Source: Thiovibrio sp964588325 (lineage in GTDB: Bacteria > Desulfobacterota > Desulfobulbia > Desulfobulbales > Desulfurivibrionaceae). From it: 64,000 nt of DNA. Both the position numbers and the translations under genes were made by a program. The DNA lies in the NCBI GenBank assembly GCA_964588325.1, contig CAZPOR010000001.1:62001-126000 (forward strand), read 5' to 3'. Shown one piece after another: positions 1 to 7,198 of the stretch; the first letter of the stretch is position 1; each line of letters begins with the position of its first letter. The notes below the pieces were generated by a model. It was not told the DNA's origin. It did no database searches and saw only the letters and a program-made list of their open reading frames with translations.

Positions 1-393
1 AATAATAAGTGGCACCCATTGATGTGCATTTCACCGGATGCCGAAAATCTAAAAAATAGTCTTTTTCCAGAGGATATGCTACGTTAATTTTTTTTTGACT
101 GCCGGAGCGGATGTTTCCCCATGTCGGCTGTTGCCGCAACCACTTGACAAGAGAGAAGGATCGGCATATTTTGCGTGTTTTTCAGGTGGCACGATGGAGC
201 TGCTCTGTGAAAAATATACGGAAAAGGTTGATTCCCGCGAGGCTGTCTGCCGAAGGCCCAGGGAATAGTGCACATTGAGAAACGCCTGCCTGATTCATTT
301 TATGGCCGGGAAAAAAGCCGGGGATGAAAAAAAAGGGGCGGAGGATAAGAACGGAGAGGGCAGGTAGACACTGCCTGCCGTTGTTGGAGAATT
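1..393. other. Non-coding region upstream of hisI
   Basis: No convincing gene is visible in these 393 bases. Short open frames on the minus strand have no recognisable motif, no good ribosome binding site and read like chance frames. The only structure worth noting is a possible sigma-70 type promoter at 144-172, listed separately. A GGAGA ribosome binding site lies just before the hisI start at 394. Confidence 0.6.
144..172 (+). promoter_or_regulatory. Candidate promoter for hisI-hisG
   Basis: A perfect -35 hexamer TTGACA (144-149) is followed after 17 bases by TATTTT (167-172), a 4/6 match to the -10 consensus. It would give a leader of about 215 bases before hisI. The spacing is ideal but the -10 is weak. 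Confidence 0.4.
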
Positions 394-771
394 ATGAGCG
401 TGCTGCGATTTGACAAAGGAGGCGGCCTGTTGCCTGCCATTGCCCAGGACCACCTGACCAGGGAGGTTCTCATGCTTGCCTACATTAACGAAGAGTCCTG
501 GCAAAAGACCCTGGAAACAGGCAAGGTCCATTACTGGAGCCGTTCCCGCAACACGCTGTGGCTCAAGGGCGAATCGTCCGGGCATGTGCAACTGGTAAAA
601 GAGATCCTGGTTGACTGCGATGCCGACACCGTGGTTTTTCTGGTGGAACAGTTGGGCGGCGCCGCCTGTCACAAGGGGTATCGGAGCTGTTTTTTCAGGA
701 AGGTGCAGGGCAGCGAACTGGAAGTTAATGATACGCCGGTTTTTGATCCCGGGAAGGTTTATAGCAAATGA
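394..771 (+). CDS. hisI: Phosphoribosyl-AMP cyclohydrolase
   Basis: Third step of histidine biosynthesis: hydrolytic opening of the adenine ring of phosphoribosyl-AMP in the cytosol. The 125-residue protein is the monofunctional size, with no HisE pyrophosphohydrolase domain. The metal-site signature is plain: the acidic cluster DCDADT at 74-79 (Mg2+) and CHKGYRSCF at 92-100, whose cysteines C92 and C99, with C75, are the expected Zn2+ ligands. The start at 394 has GGAGA 5-9 bases upstream. It shares ATGA with hisG, so the two are translationally coupled. Presence of hisI beside hisG alone, without the rest of the his operon, indicates scattered his genes in this genome. Confidence 0.95.
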   Translation: MSVLRFDKGGGLLPAIAQDHLTREVLMLAYINEESWQKTLETGKVHYWSRSRNTLWLKGESSGHVQLVKEILVDCDADTVVFLVEQLGGAACHKGYRSCFFRKVQGSELEVNDTPVFDPGKVYSK

Positions 772-1640
772 ACATCTTGAAATTGGGTATTCCCAAGGGC
801 AGCCTGGAAAAGGCGACCATCGAGCTTTTTGAAAAGTCCGGCTGGCGGATCAAGCTCTCTTCCCGGAATTATTTTCCGGAGGTGGATGATCCCGAGTTGT
901 CCTGCTCCATCTGCCGTCCCCAGGAAATGTCCAGCTATGTGGAGAAAAACGTGCTGGACGCAGGGATCACCGGCAAGGACTGGACCCTGGAGAACGAATC
1001 CGACATCGTGGTGGTGGCCGACCTGGTCTATTCCAAGGTCAGCAAGCGGCCGACCCGCTGGGTTCTGGCCGTGCCGGGAGACTCCGGCATCCAGCGGCTT
1101 GAAGATCTGGAAGGCAAGAAAATCGCCACCGAGCTGGTGGGTTTTACCCGTAAATTCTTTGCCCAAAAGGGGATCAACGTCGATATCTCCTTTTCCTGGG
1201 GCGCCACCGAGGCCAAGGTCGTTTCCGGCCTGGCCGACGCCATCGTCGAGGTCACCGAAACGGAAAGCACCATCCGCGCCCACGGGTTGCGGATCATCCA
1301 TGAGCTGATGACCTCCAACACCCAGTTCATCGCCTCCAAGGCTGCCTGGGCCGACCCCTGGAAGCGCGAGAAGATCGAGAACATTGCCCTCCTTTTGCAG
1401 GGGGCGCTGCGGGCTGACAAGATCGTCGGGCTCAAGATGAACGTGCCCCAGACGCATCTTGACCAGGTGATCGGGATTCTGCCCAGCCTGAACGCGCCCA
1501 CAGTGGCGCATTTGTATCACTCGGATTGGTATTCCGTGGAAACGGTCATTTCAGAGCATGAGGTGCGGGATCTCATCCCCAGGCTGTTGAAAAACGGCGC
1601 CGAAGGCATCATCGAATATTCCTTGAACAAGGTGATCTAA
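768..1640 (+). CDS. hisG: ATP phosphoribosyltransferase, long form
   Basis: Commits ATP and PRPP to histidine synthesis as phosphoribosyl-ATP. At 290 residues it is the long, homohexameric HisG with a C-terminal ACT-like regulatory domain (roughly residues 215-290) that normally binds histidine for feedback inhibition; the short form would need HisZ, and none is seen. The catalytic domain shows DAGITGKDW and the PRPP-binding stretch around GATEAKVVSG followed by EVTETEST. The start overlaps the hisI stop by 4 bases. Downstream lies a 246-base spacer holding dispersed repeat copy A, so the operon probably ends here. Confidence 0.95.
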   Translation: MNILKLGIPKGSLEKATIELFEKSGWRIKLSSRNYFPEVDDPELSCSICRPQEMSSYVEKNVLDAGITGKDWTLENESDIVVVADLVYSKVSKRPTRWVLAVPGDSGIQRLEDLEGKKIATELVGFTRKFFAQKGINVDISFSWGATEAKVVSGLADAIVEVTETESTIRAHGLRIIHELMTSNTQFIASKAAWADPWKREKIENIALLLQGALRADKIVGLKMNVPQTHLDQVIGILPSLNAPTVAHLYHSDWYSVETVISEHEVRDLIPRLLKNGAEGIIEYSLNKVI

Positions 1641-1733
1641 AGTTTCATCCGGACAGGGCTGTCAAACAAAGACTGGGCGACTGTGTTGCCATATTCGTTT
1701 CCCAGAAACGAGAAACGTGGCTCAACCGCTGGA

Positions 1734-1869
1734 ATGTAAACATTCAGCGGTGCCGCAGATGCGCGAAAGAGGCCTGCGAGCTATAGCCCGCCTATGCGAG
1801 CAGGCCGATGACAGCTAAGCGAGCGCAGCGAGACTGCGAAGCAGATGTGGTGCTGCTGAATGTTTACAT
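1734..1869 (+). repeat. Dispersed palindromic element, copy A
   Basis: Perfect 15-base outer arms ATGTAAACATTCAGC (1734-1748) and its complement (1855-1869) enclose a core shared with the elements at 14371-14547 (opposite strand) and 32772-32917. The block from about 1796 to 1842 is identical, base for base, to the corresponding part of the 32.8 kb copy. An inner stem GCCTGC/GCAGGC sits near 1772-1805. The element ends just before the engB ribosome binding site, and an upstream ATG at 1860 lies within its right arm. Confidence 0.85.
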
Positions 1870-1886
1870 GTCGCCAGGGAGAAAAT

Positions 1887-2483
1887 GTGACCGATTCTGC
1901 CGTGAATTACGCCAAGATCGAATTTGTGAAAAGCGCCTTCAAGATGGCGCAACTGCCCGAAGAATCCCTGCCGGAAATCGCCTTTGCCGGGCGCTCCAAT
2001 GTGGGCAAGTCCAGCTTGATCAACCGGCTGGTGAACCGCAAGGGTTTGGTCAAGGTCAGCGCCCGTCCCGGCAAGACCCAGAGCCTCAACTATTTTATCG
2101 TTGACGGGAAGCTCTATCTGGTCGATCTGCCGGGCTACGGTTTTGCCCGAGTTTCCAAAAAACTCCAGGACGACTGGCAGGGGCTCGTGACCGACTACCT
2201 GTCCACCAGCCCGACCCTGCGCTGCGTGGTGGTGTTGATCGACCTGAGGCATCTCCTGAAGAGCCAAGACCGGGAGCTGGTCGAGTGGCTCAGGATGCGG
2301 GGCCGCCCTTTTCTTATCGTCTACACCAAGCGGGACAAGCTTTCCAATAACGAGCAGGCCAAACAGGCCGCGAATCTCGATGCAGCCCTCGGCCTGAGCA
2401 AACAGGAGCGGGTGCTCTTTTCCGCGAAAACCGGCGAGGGGAAGGACGATTTAGTGGCGGCAATCGCCGCCTTTTTAGGGTAG
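1887..2483 (+). CDS. engB: Ribosome biogenesis GTPase EngB/YsxC
   Basis: TRAFAC-class GTPase needed for late assembly of the large ribosomal subunit. The G motifs are all present: GRSNVGKSS (G1), PGKTQ with the switch threonine (G2), DLPGYG (G3), TKRDK (G4) and SAKT (G5). A GTG start at 1887 is chosen over the in-frame ATG at 1860: it has AGGGA 7-11 bases upstream, gives 198 residues as usual for the family, and avoids the ATG that lies inside the repeat arm. The gene is alone between a repeat and a small Cys-rich gene. Confidence 0.92.
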   Translation: MTDSAVNYAKIEFVKSAFKMAQLPEESLPEIAFAGRSNVGKSSLINRLVNRKGLVKVSARPGKTQSLNYFIVDGKLYLVDLPGYGFARVSKKLQDDWQGLVTDYLSTSPTLRCVVVLIDLRHLLKSQDRELVEWLRMRGRPFLIVYTKRDKLSNNEQAKQAANLDAALGLSKQERVLFSAKTGEGKDDLVAAIAAFLG

Positions 2484-2558
2484 TTTTTTTCTGATCGTGA
2501 TGCTAACGCCGCTGGCCTTTGGCCTGAGGCTTTCCTTTTTTGTTGGGAAGTAAAGAGG

Positions 2559-2843
2559 ATGAACACCATGATAATACAGGAAGAATGGCATTGTTGGCAG
2601 ATTACCCGCTGCGGAAGCGAGGAGAACTGTCTGGCTTGGAAGCAGGGCCTTGAAACCAGGCCCTGCTGGGAGGTTGCCCAGGAGCTGGACGATTACCGCA
2701 GCGCGCTCAATGTCTGCAAGGACTGCATCGTCTTTGTCTCAAAAGAGAAAAACGCAGCCTTGAGCGAAGCGGAAGTCCGGGAGATCATGGCGCGCAAGAT
2801 TGAGTGTGTGCTTGCCACGCAATGCCCAAGCCGAAGGGCGTAA
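2559..2843 (+). CDS. Small Cys/Trp-rich protein, two-CW type
   Basis: A 94-residue soluble protein with no signal peptide or membrane segment. It has a striking pattern of paired residues: C12-W13, C18, C24, C36-W37, then C53-x-x-C56. This matches what I recall of the 'two-CW domain' small proteins of anaerobic bacteria; that family name is from memory and is not certain. Six cysteines in 45 residues suggest a metal or Fe-S site. A second in-frame ATG at 2568, ten bases after AGAGG, is an equally good start. It lies 75 bases after engB and ends 23 bases from the lepA stop, tail to tail. No function can be assigned. Confidence 0.7.
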   Translation: MNTMIIQEEWHCWQITRCGSEENCLAWKQGLETRPCWEVAQELDDYRSALNVCKDCIVFVSKEKNAALSEAEVREIMARKIECVLATQCPSRRA

Positions 2844-2866
2844 GGCGGGAAAGGATTCCGGTCCGC

Positions 2867-4660
2867 TTACTGGTCTGACTTGAGCACCGCCAAAAAGGCG
2901 CTCTGCGGGATCTCCACGTTGCCCACGGTTTTCATCCGCTTCTTTCCGGCCTTCTGTTTTTCCAGCAGTTTCCGCTTGCGGCTGATGTCGCCGCCGTAGC
3001 ATTTCGCCAGCACGTCCTTGCGCAGGGCGGAGATGGTTTCCCTGCCGATGATGTTGCCCCCCACCGCCGCCTGGATGGCGATCTTGAACATCTGGCGCGG
3101 AATCTCCTCTTTCAGCTTTTCGCAGGCATGGAGCCCGCGCGCCCTGGCATTGTTGCGGTGCACCAACTGGGAAAGGGCGTCCACCCGCTCGCCGTTCACC
3201 AGGATGTCCAGCTTGACCAGGTCGCTTTCCCGGTAATCCAGAAGATCGTAGTCAAAAGAACCGTACCCTTGGGTGACGGATTTGAGCCGGTCGTAGAAGT
3301 CGTAGATGATTTCCGCCAGGGGGATTTCGCAGGTGAATTCGATCCGGCCGGGCATGGGGTAGTGGTGGTGGGTGTTCTCGCCGCGCCGCTCCATGCACAG
3401 GGTCATCACCACCCCCATGTAGCGCTCCGGGATGAGGATGGTCGCCTTGATAAAGGGCTCCTCGATGCGGTCGATGGTGGTCGGGTCCGGGTAGTAGGCC
3501 GGGTTGTCCACCTCTTTCATGGATCCGTCCTTGAGAAAGATATGGTAGTTCACCGAAGGCACGGTGAGGATCAGCGAAAGGTCGAATTCCCGCTCCAACC
3601 GCTCCTGAACCACCTCCAGGTGGAGCAAACCCAAAAATCCGCAGCGGAAGCCAAAACCCAGGGCGGTGGACGAATCCTTCTGAAAGGAGAGGGAGGCGTC
3701 GTTCAAGGTGAGCTTTTCGATGGCCGTGGCCAGGGTTTCGTAGTCGTCGGTGGAAACCGGATAGATGGAGGAAAACACCACCTGTTTGATCTCCTGGAAA
3801 CCGGGCAAGGGCTTGGCGCAGGGGCGGTCTTTCAGGGTGATGGTGTCTCCGGCCCTGGTGTCGGTGATGTTCTTGATCCCGGCGATGATGTAGCCCACCT
3901 GGCCCGCGCTCAGTTCTTTTTGCGGTTCGCGGGTCAGGCGGAAGAAGCCGACCTCCTCCACCCGGTAGGCGGCGTTGTTGGACATGAAGAGGATGGTGTC
4001 CCCGGCCTTGATCCGCCCTTCAAAGAGGCGACAGGAGATGATCGTCCCCCGGAACGGGTCGTAGAAGGCGTCAAAGATCAGGGCCTCCAGCGGTTTTTCC
4101 GGGTCGCCCGCGGGCGGGGGCAGGAGGTTGACCACCGCCTCCAGCACCGTATCGACGCCCATGCCGGTTTTTGCCGAACAGAACTGGATGTGGCCGGCGT
4201 CCAGGCCGAGGTCTTCCTCGATCTGCAGGGCAACCCCCTCCGGATCCGCGGAGGGGAGATCGATCTTGTTGATGACCGGGATCACCTCCAGGTTGTTCTC
4301 CATGGCCAGATAGAGGTTGGCCAGGGTTTGGGCTTCGATGCCTTGAGCCGCGTCAACCAGCAGCAGCGCCCCTTCGCAGGAGGCCAGGGCCCGGGAGACC
4401 TCGTAGCTGAAATCCACATGTCCCGGGGTGTCAACGAGGTTGAGGATGTAGTCCTTGCCGTTCTTGGCCCGGTATGGCAGGCAGATTGCCTGGCTTTTGA
4501 TGGTGATCCCGCGCTCCCGCTCGATATCCATGCTGTCCAGGAGCTGGTCGTGGAACTGGCGGTCGGTAACCATGCCGCAGAGCTGGATAAAGCGGTCGGC
4601 CAGGGTGGATTTGCCGTGGTCGATGTGGGCGATGATGCTGAAGTTGCGAATGTTTTCCAT
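2867..4660 (-). CDS. lepA: Elongation factor 4 (LepA)
   Basis: Ribosome-associated translational GTPase, implicated in back-translocation or initiation/assembly. The 597 residues are the usual length. The N-terminal G domain carries AHIDHGKST, DTPGHVDFSYEVSRA and NKIDLP; the LepA-specific C-terminal domain ends with the basic segment GGDISRKRKLLEKQKAGKK, which binds rRNA/tRNA. The ATG at 4660 is preferred to a TTG two codons upstream (4666). No strong ribosome binding site precedes it. It is divergent from rpoH across a 248-base spacer and convergent with the small gene at 2559. Confidence 0.96.
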   Translation of the reverse strand: MENIRNFSIIAHIDHGKSTLADRFIQLCGMVTDRQFHDQLLDSMDIERERGITIKSQAICLPYRAKNGKDYILNLVDTPGHVDFSYEVSRALASCEGALLLVDAAQGIEAQTLANLYLAMENNLEVIPVINKIDLPSADPEGVALQIEEDLGLDAGHIQFCSAKTGMGVDTVLEAVVNLLPPPAGDPEKPLEALIFDAFYDPFRGTIISCRLFEGRIKAGDTILFMSNNAAYRVEEVGFFRLTREPQKELSAGQVGYIIAGIKNITDTRAGDTITLKDRPCAKPLPGFQEIKQVVFSSIYPVSTDDYETLATAIEKLTLNDASLSFQKDSSTALGFGFRCGFLGLLHLEVVQERLEREFDLSLILTVPSVNYHIFLKDGSMKEVDNPAYYPDPTTIDRIEEPFIKATILIPERYMGVVMTLCMERRGENTHHHYPMPGRIEFTCEIPLAEIIYDFYDRLKSVTQGYGSFDYDLLDYRESDLVKLDILVNGERVDALSQLVHRNNARARGLHACEKLKEEIPRQMFKIAIQAAVGGNIIGRETISALRKDVLAKCYGGDISRKRKLLEKQKAGKKRMKTVGNVEIPQSAFLAVLKSDQ

Positions 4661-4757
4661 GGCCAAGCCGGGGAGGTCCTGTTTTTCTGTCGGGCAGTTA
4701 TTGTACTGTATCAGAAATATGCAACTGTGCGGAAAAATGTGCGGATTCCACAGAAGA

Positions 4758-4782
4758 GGCTATCTATCATAAAAAGATAGCC
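4758..4782. promoter_or_regulatory. Inverted repeat between lepA and rpoH
   Basis: GGCTATCT (4758-4765) and AGATAGCC (4775-4782) are perfect 8-base arms around a 9-base A/T-rich loop, in the divergent spacer of lepA and rpoH. There is no T tract, so it is more likely an operator or RNA hairpin than a terminator. Confidence 0.4.
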
Positions 4783-4872
4783 TTGGCAATTTTAAAAAGG
4801 AATTACACCCCTTTGGGCTTGCCGGCAGACTCACGGCGAGGCGGGGAAGGGAATGACCGCTGTGGAAAGAGA

Positions 4873-4901
4873 TTGACCTTTGGCGTGGTTCTATTAATAA
4901 T
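4873..4901 (+). promoter_or_regulatory. Candidate rpoH promoter, possibly giving a leaderless mRNA
   Basis: TTGACC (4873-4878), a 17-base spacer and AATAAT (4896-4901) are 5/6 matches to both hexamers. Transcription would be expected to begin about 4907-4909, exactly at the ATG (4909) that best starts the sigma factor, which itself has no Shine-Dalgarno sequence. Confidence 0.5.
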
Positions 4902-4908
4902 AACCCCC

Positions 4909-5883
4909 ATGAAAGAAGACCCGGAAGTCCTTGAAATACTCGACGAAGAAGAGGATGCGCAGGAAATGCTGCATCCTCTTGTCGCCCTGCCGGATGATGA
5001 CAATCTCCCGGCGCTGGGTAATGCCGGGCTTCATCGCTATCTCCAGGAAATCAGCCAGTACAAGCTCATGACCCGCGAAGAGACCGATGCGCTGGCCCGC
5101 CATTTCCAGGAAACAGGCGACCCGGAGGCGGCCTACAAGCTGGTCACCTCCAATCTGCGCCTGGTGGTCAAGGTGGCCATGGATTTCCAGAAATACTGGA
5201 TGCAGAACTTCCTTGACCTCATCCAGGAGGGCAATGTCGGCCTGGTGCAGGCGGTGAAGAAATTCGATCCCTACCGGCAGGTGAAGTTTTCCTACTATGC
5301 CGCCTACTGGATCCGGGCCTATATCCTTAAATTTATCATGGATAACTGGCGGCTGGTCAAGATCGGCACCACCCAGGCCCAGCGCAAACTGTTTTTCAGC
5401 TTGAATAAAGAAAAAAAACTGCTAGAATCGCAGGGCTTTGCGCCGGAAGTCAAATTGCTGGCCCAGCGCCTCAATGTCAAGGAAAGCGAAGTCATTGAGA
5501 TGAGCCAGCGCATGGACAACTGGGATGTCTCCCTGGAAAGTCCTGTGCGGGAAGGCTCCGACGAGGAGCAGAAGAATTTTCTGCCCATGATCGGCCCCAC
5601 CGTGGAAGAACGGGTGGCGGAAAAGGAAGTGCAGGAGTGGATGTCCACGGTTCTCGACAAGCTGCGCGAGACCCTAAACGACAAGGAAAAGGCCATCCTG
5701 GCCAGCCGGTTGCTCAGCGACGAGCCTCTCACCCTGCAGGATATTGCCGACAGGTTTGACATCTCCCGGGAACGGGTGCGTCAGATCGAGGCCAATCTCC
5801 TGAAAAAGATGCGGGAATATTTTGAAAAAGAAGTCCCTGATATCAAGGACTTCCTGGCTGAATTTCTCAATCCCTGGCGGTGA
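4909..5883 (+). CDS. rpoH: Heat-shock sigma factor, RpoH/sigma-32 type
   Basis: Sigma-70 family factor directing RNA polymerase to heat-shock promoters. From the ATG at 4909 it has 324 residues. Region 2 is clear (FLDLIQEGNVGLVQAVKKFD, then YAAYWIRAYI), and QRKLFF at 158-163 is the RpoH box that sets sigma-32 apart from RpoD. Region 4 ends with the helix-turn-helix DIADRFDISRERVRQIE. An acidic N-terminal tail (residues 2-20) is longer than in E. coli. The frame is open back to a TTG at 4783, but the extra 42 residues do not resemble a sigma factor. An hsp20 gene lies 51 kb downstream in the window. Confidence 0.9.
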   Translation: MKEDPEVLEILDEEEDAQEMLHPLVALPDDDNLPALGNAGLHRYLQEISQYKLMTREETDALARHFQETGDPEAAYKLVTSNLRLVVKVAMDFQKYWMQNFLDLIQEGNVGLVQAVKKFDPYRQVKFSYYAAYWIRAYILKFIMDNWRLVKIGTTQAQRKLFFSLNKEKKLLESQGFAPEVKLLAQRLNVKESEVIEMSQRMDNWDVSLESPVREGSDEEQKNFLPMIGPTVEERVAEKEVQEWMSTVLDKLRETLNDKEKAILASRLLSDEPLTLQDIADRFDISRERVRQIEANLLKKMREYFEKEVPDIKDFLAEFLNPWR

Positions 5884-5935
5884 TCGCCGGGTAATTTCTC
5901 CTCCCGCGTTCGGGGCGAGACCAGGAAAAGAACAG

Positions 5936-7129
5936 ATGCGCGTTCCCCTTTTAGATTTGCACGGTCAGATGGCCCCCCTGCGCAGCGAGATCCTTGCCGC
6001 GGTAACCGAGGTTATCGATTCGACCCAGTACATCCTCGGCCCCAAGGTCGAGCAGTTTGAAAAAAATGTCGCCGCCTACTGTGGTTCTCGCTTTGGCATC
6101 GGCGTTGCCAGCGGCACCGATGCCCTGCTTGCCGCGCTCATGGGTCTGGGCATCGGCCCCGGCGATGCGGTCTTGACCACGCCCTATTCCTTTTTCGCCA
6201 CCATGGGCTGCATCCTCAGGCTGGGCGCCCGCCCGGTTTTTGCCGATATCGATCCGCTCACCTACAACATCGACCCGGCGCGGATGGCCGAGGCCCTGGC
6301 CCAGGATGCCAAAGGGGCGAAGCGGATCAAGGCGATCATCCCGGTGCATCTCTACGGGCAATGCGCGGACATGGGGGCGATTCTTGCCCTGGCCAGGCAG
6401 TACAATCTGCCGCTGGTGGAGGATGCGGCCCAGGCCATCGGCGCGGTGTATCCCATGCAGGCAGGCGGTAAAACCGTTTGGCATCGGGCCGGTTCCATGG
6501 GCGAGGCCGGTTGTTTTTCCTTTTTCCCCAGCAAGAATCTCGGCGGCATCGGCGACGGCGGGCTGATTACCTGCAACGACCCGGACCTTGCCGAGCGGAT
6601 CAGAATCATCCGGGTGCATGGCGGGGCGCCCAAGTACCACCACGGGGTGGTGGGGGGGAATTTCCGGATCGATCCCATCCAGACCGTGGTCCTTGATATC
6701 AAGCTCTCCCGGTTGCCCGAGTGGCACAGGGCAAGACGCCGCAATGCCGCAACCTATCGTCGTCTGTTCGCCCAAACCACCCTGCTGGAAAACGGCGCGG
6801 TTTCTCTGCCCGAAGCGGTGTACGAGGCTGAAGGCGTGGCGGCTGGGGAGGCGTGCGATTACCATATCTATAATCAGTTTGTCATCCGGGCCAGGGAGCG
6901 TGACGGGCTGCTCCGCCATCTCCACAGCCATGAAGTCGGGGCGGAGATCTATTACCCCATTCCCCTCCACCGGCAGGGATGCGTTGCCGGCCTGGGGTAC
7001 GAGGATGTCTCGTTTCCGGAAGCGGAGCGGGCTTCGCGGGAGACCCTGGCTTTGCCCATCTTCCCCGAGCTCACGGGCGAGATGCAAGATTTTGTCGTGG
7101 AAAAGATTGCCGAATTTTACAGACGGTAG
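5936..7129 (+). CDS. DegT/DnrJ/EryC1-family PLP aminotransferase
   Basis: Fold-type I, PLP-dependent enzyme of the nucleotide-sugar aminotransferase family (ArnB/WecE/PglE relatives). The 397-residue length is typical. The PLP-binding lysine lies in FFPSKNLGGIGDGG and the cofactor aspartate in VEDAAQAIGA. The ATG at 5936 follows AGGAAAAG by 5 bases; the in-frame upstream start would overlap rpoH and add 38 unrelated residues. The substrate is probably a keto-sugar nucleotide for a surface polysaccharide. The next gene encodes a TPR/beta-barrel protein of exopolysaccharide-export type, 69 bases downstream, which fits that role, although no glycosyltransferase is adjacent. Confidence 0.85.
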   Translation: MRVPLLDLHGQMAPLRSEILAAVTEVIDSTQYILGPKVEQFEKNVAAYCGSRFGIGVASGTDALLAALMGLGIGPGDAVLTTPYSFFATMGCILRLGARPVFADIDPLTYNIDPARMAEALAQDAKGAKRIKAIIPVHLYGQCADMGAILALARQYNLPLVEDAAQAIGAVYPMQAGGKTVWHRAGSMGEAGCFSFFPSKNLGGIGDGGLITCNDPDLAERIRIIRVHGGAPKYHHGVVGGNFRIDPIQTVVLDIKLSRLPEWHRARRRNAATYRRLFAQTTLLENGAVSLPEAVYEAEGVAAGEACDYHIYNQFVIRARERDGLLRHLHSHEVGAEIYYPIPLHRQGCVAGLGYEDVSFPEAERASRETLALPIFPELTGEMQDFVVEKIAEFYRR

Positions 7130-7198
7130 CTCTGTTCCGTTTCTTGGTTGCTGTGTAAGCCGGTCCTTTTTACGGTTGCCAAAAGGACATCCCTGCTG

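Noticed and set aside
1734..1869. Insertion sequence for the dispersed repeat
   Set aside because: None of the three copies encodes a transposase or shows a clear target-site duplication; treated as a non-coding repeat.
1860..1886. ATG at 1860 as the engB start
   Set aside because: It lies in the right arm of the dispersed repeat with no ribosome binding site; the GTG at 1887 has one and gives the family length.
3128..4780. 550-codon open frame on the plus strand opposite lepA
   Set aside because: It is the complement of a certain gene, has low-complexity Gly/Val/Asp/His composition, and no motif or ribosome binding site; GC-rich antisense shadow.
4783..4908. TTG at 4783 as the rpoH start
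   Set aside because: The added 42 residues are not sigma-like, and the frame simply stays open through the spacer.
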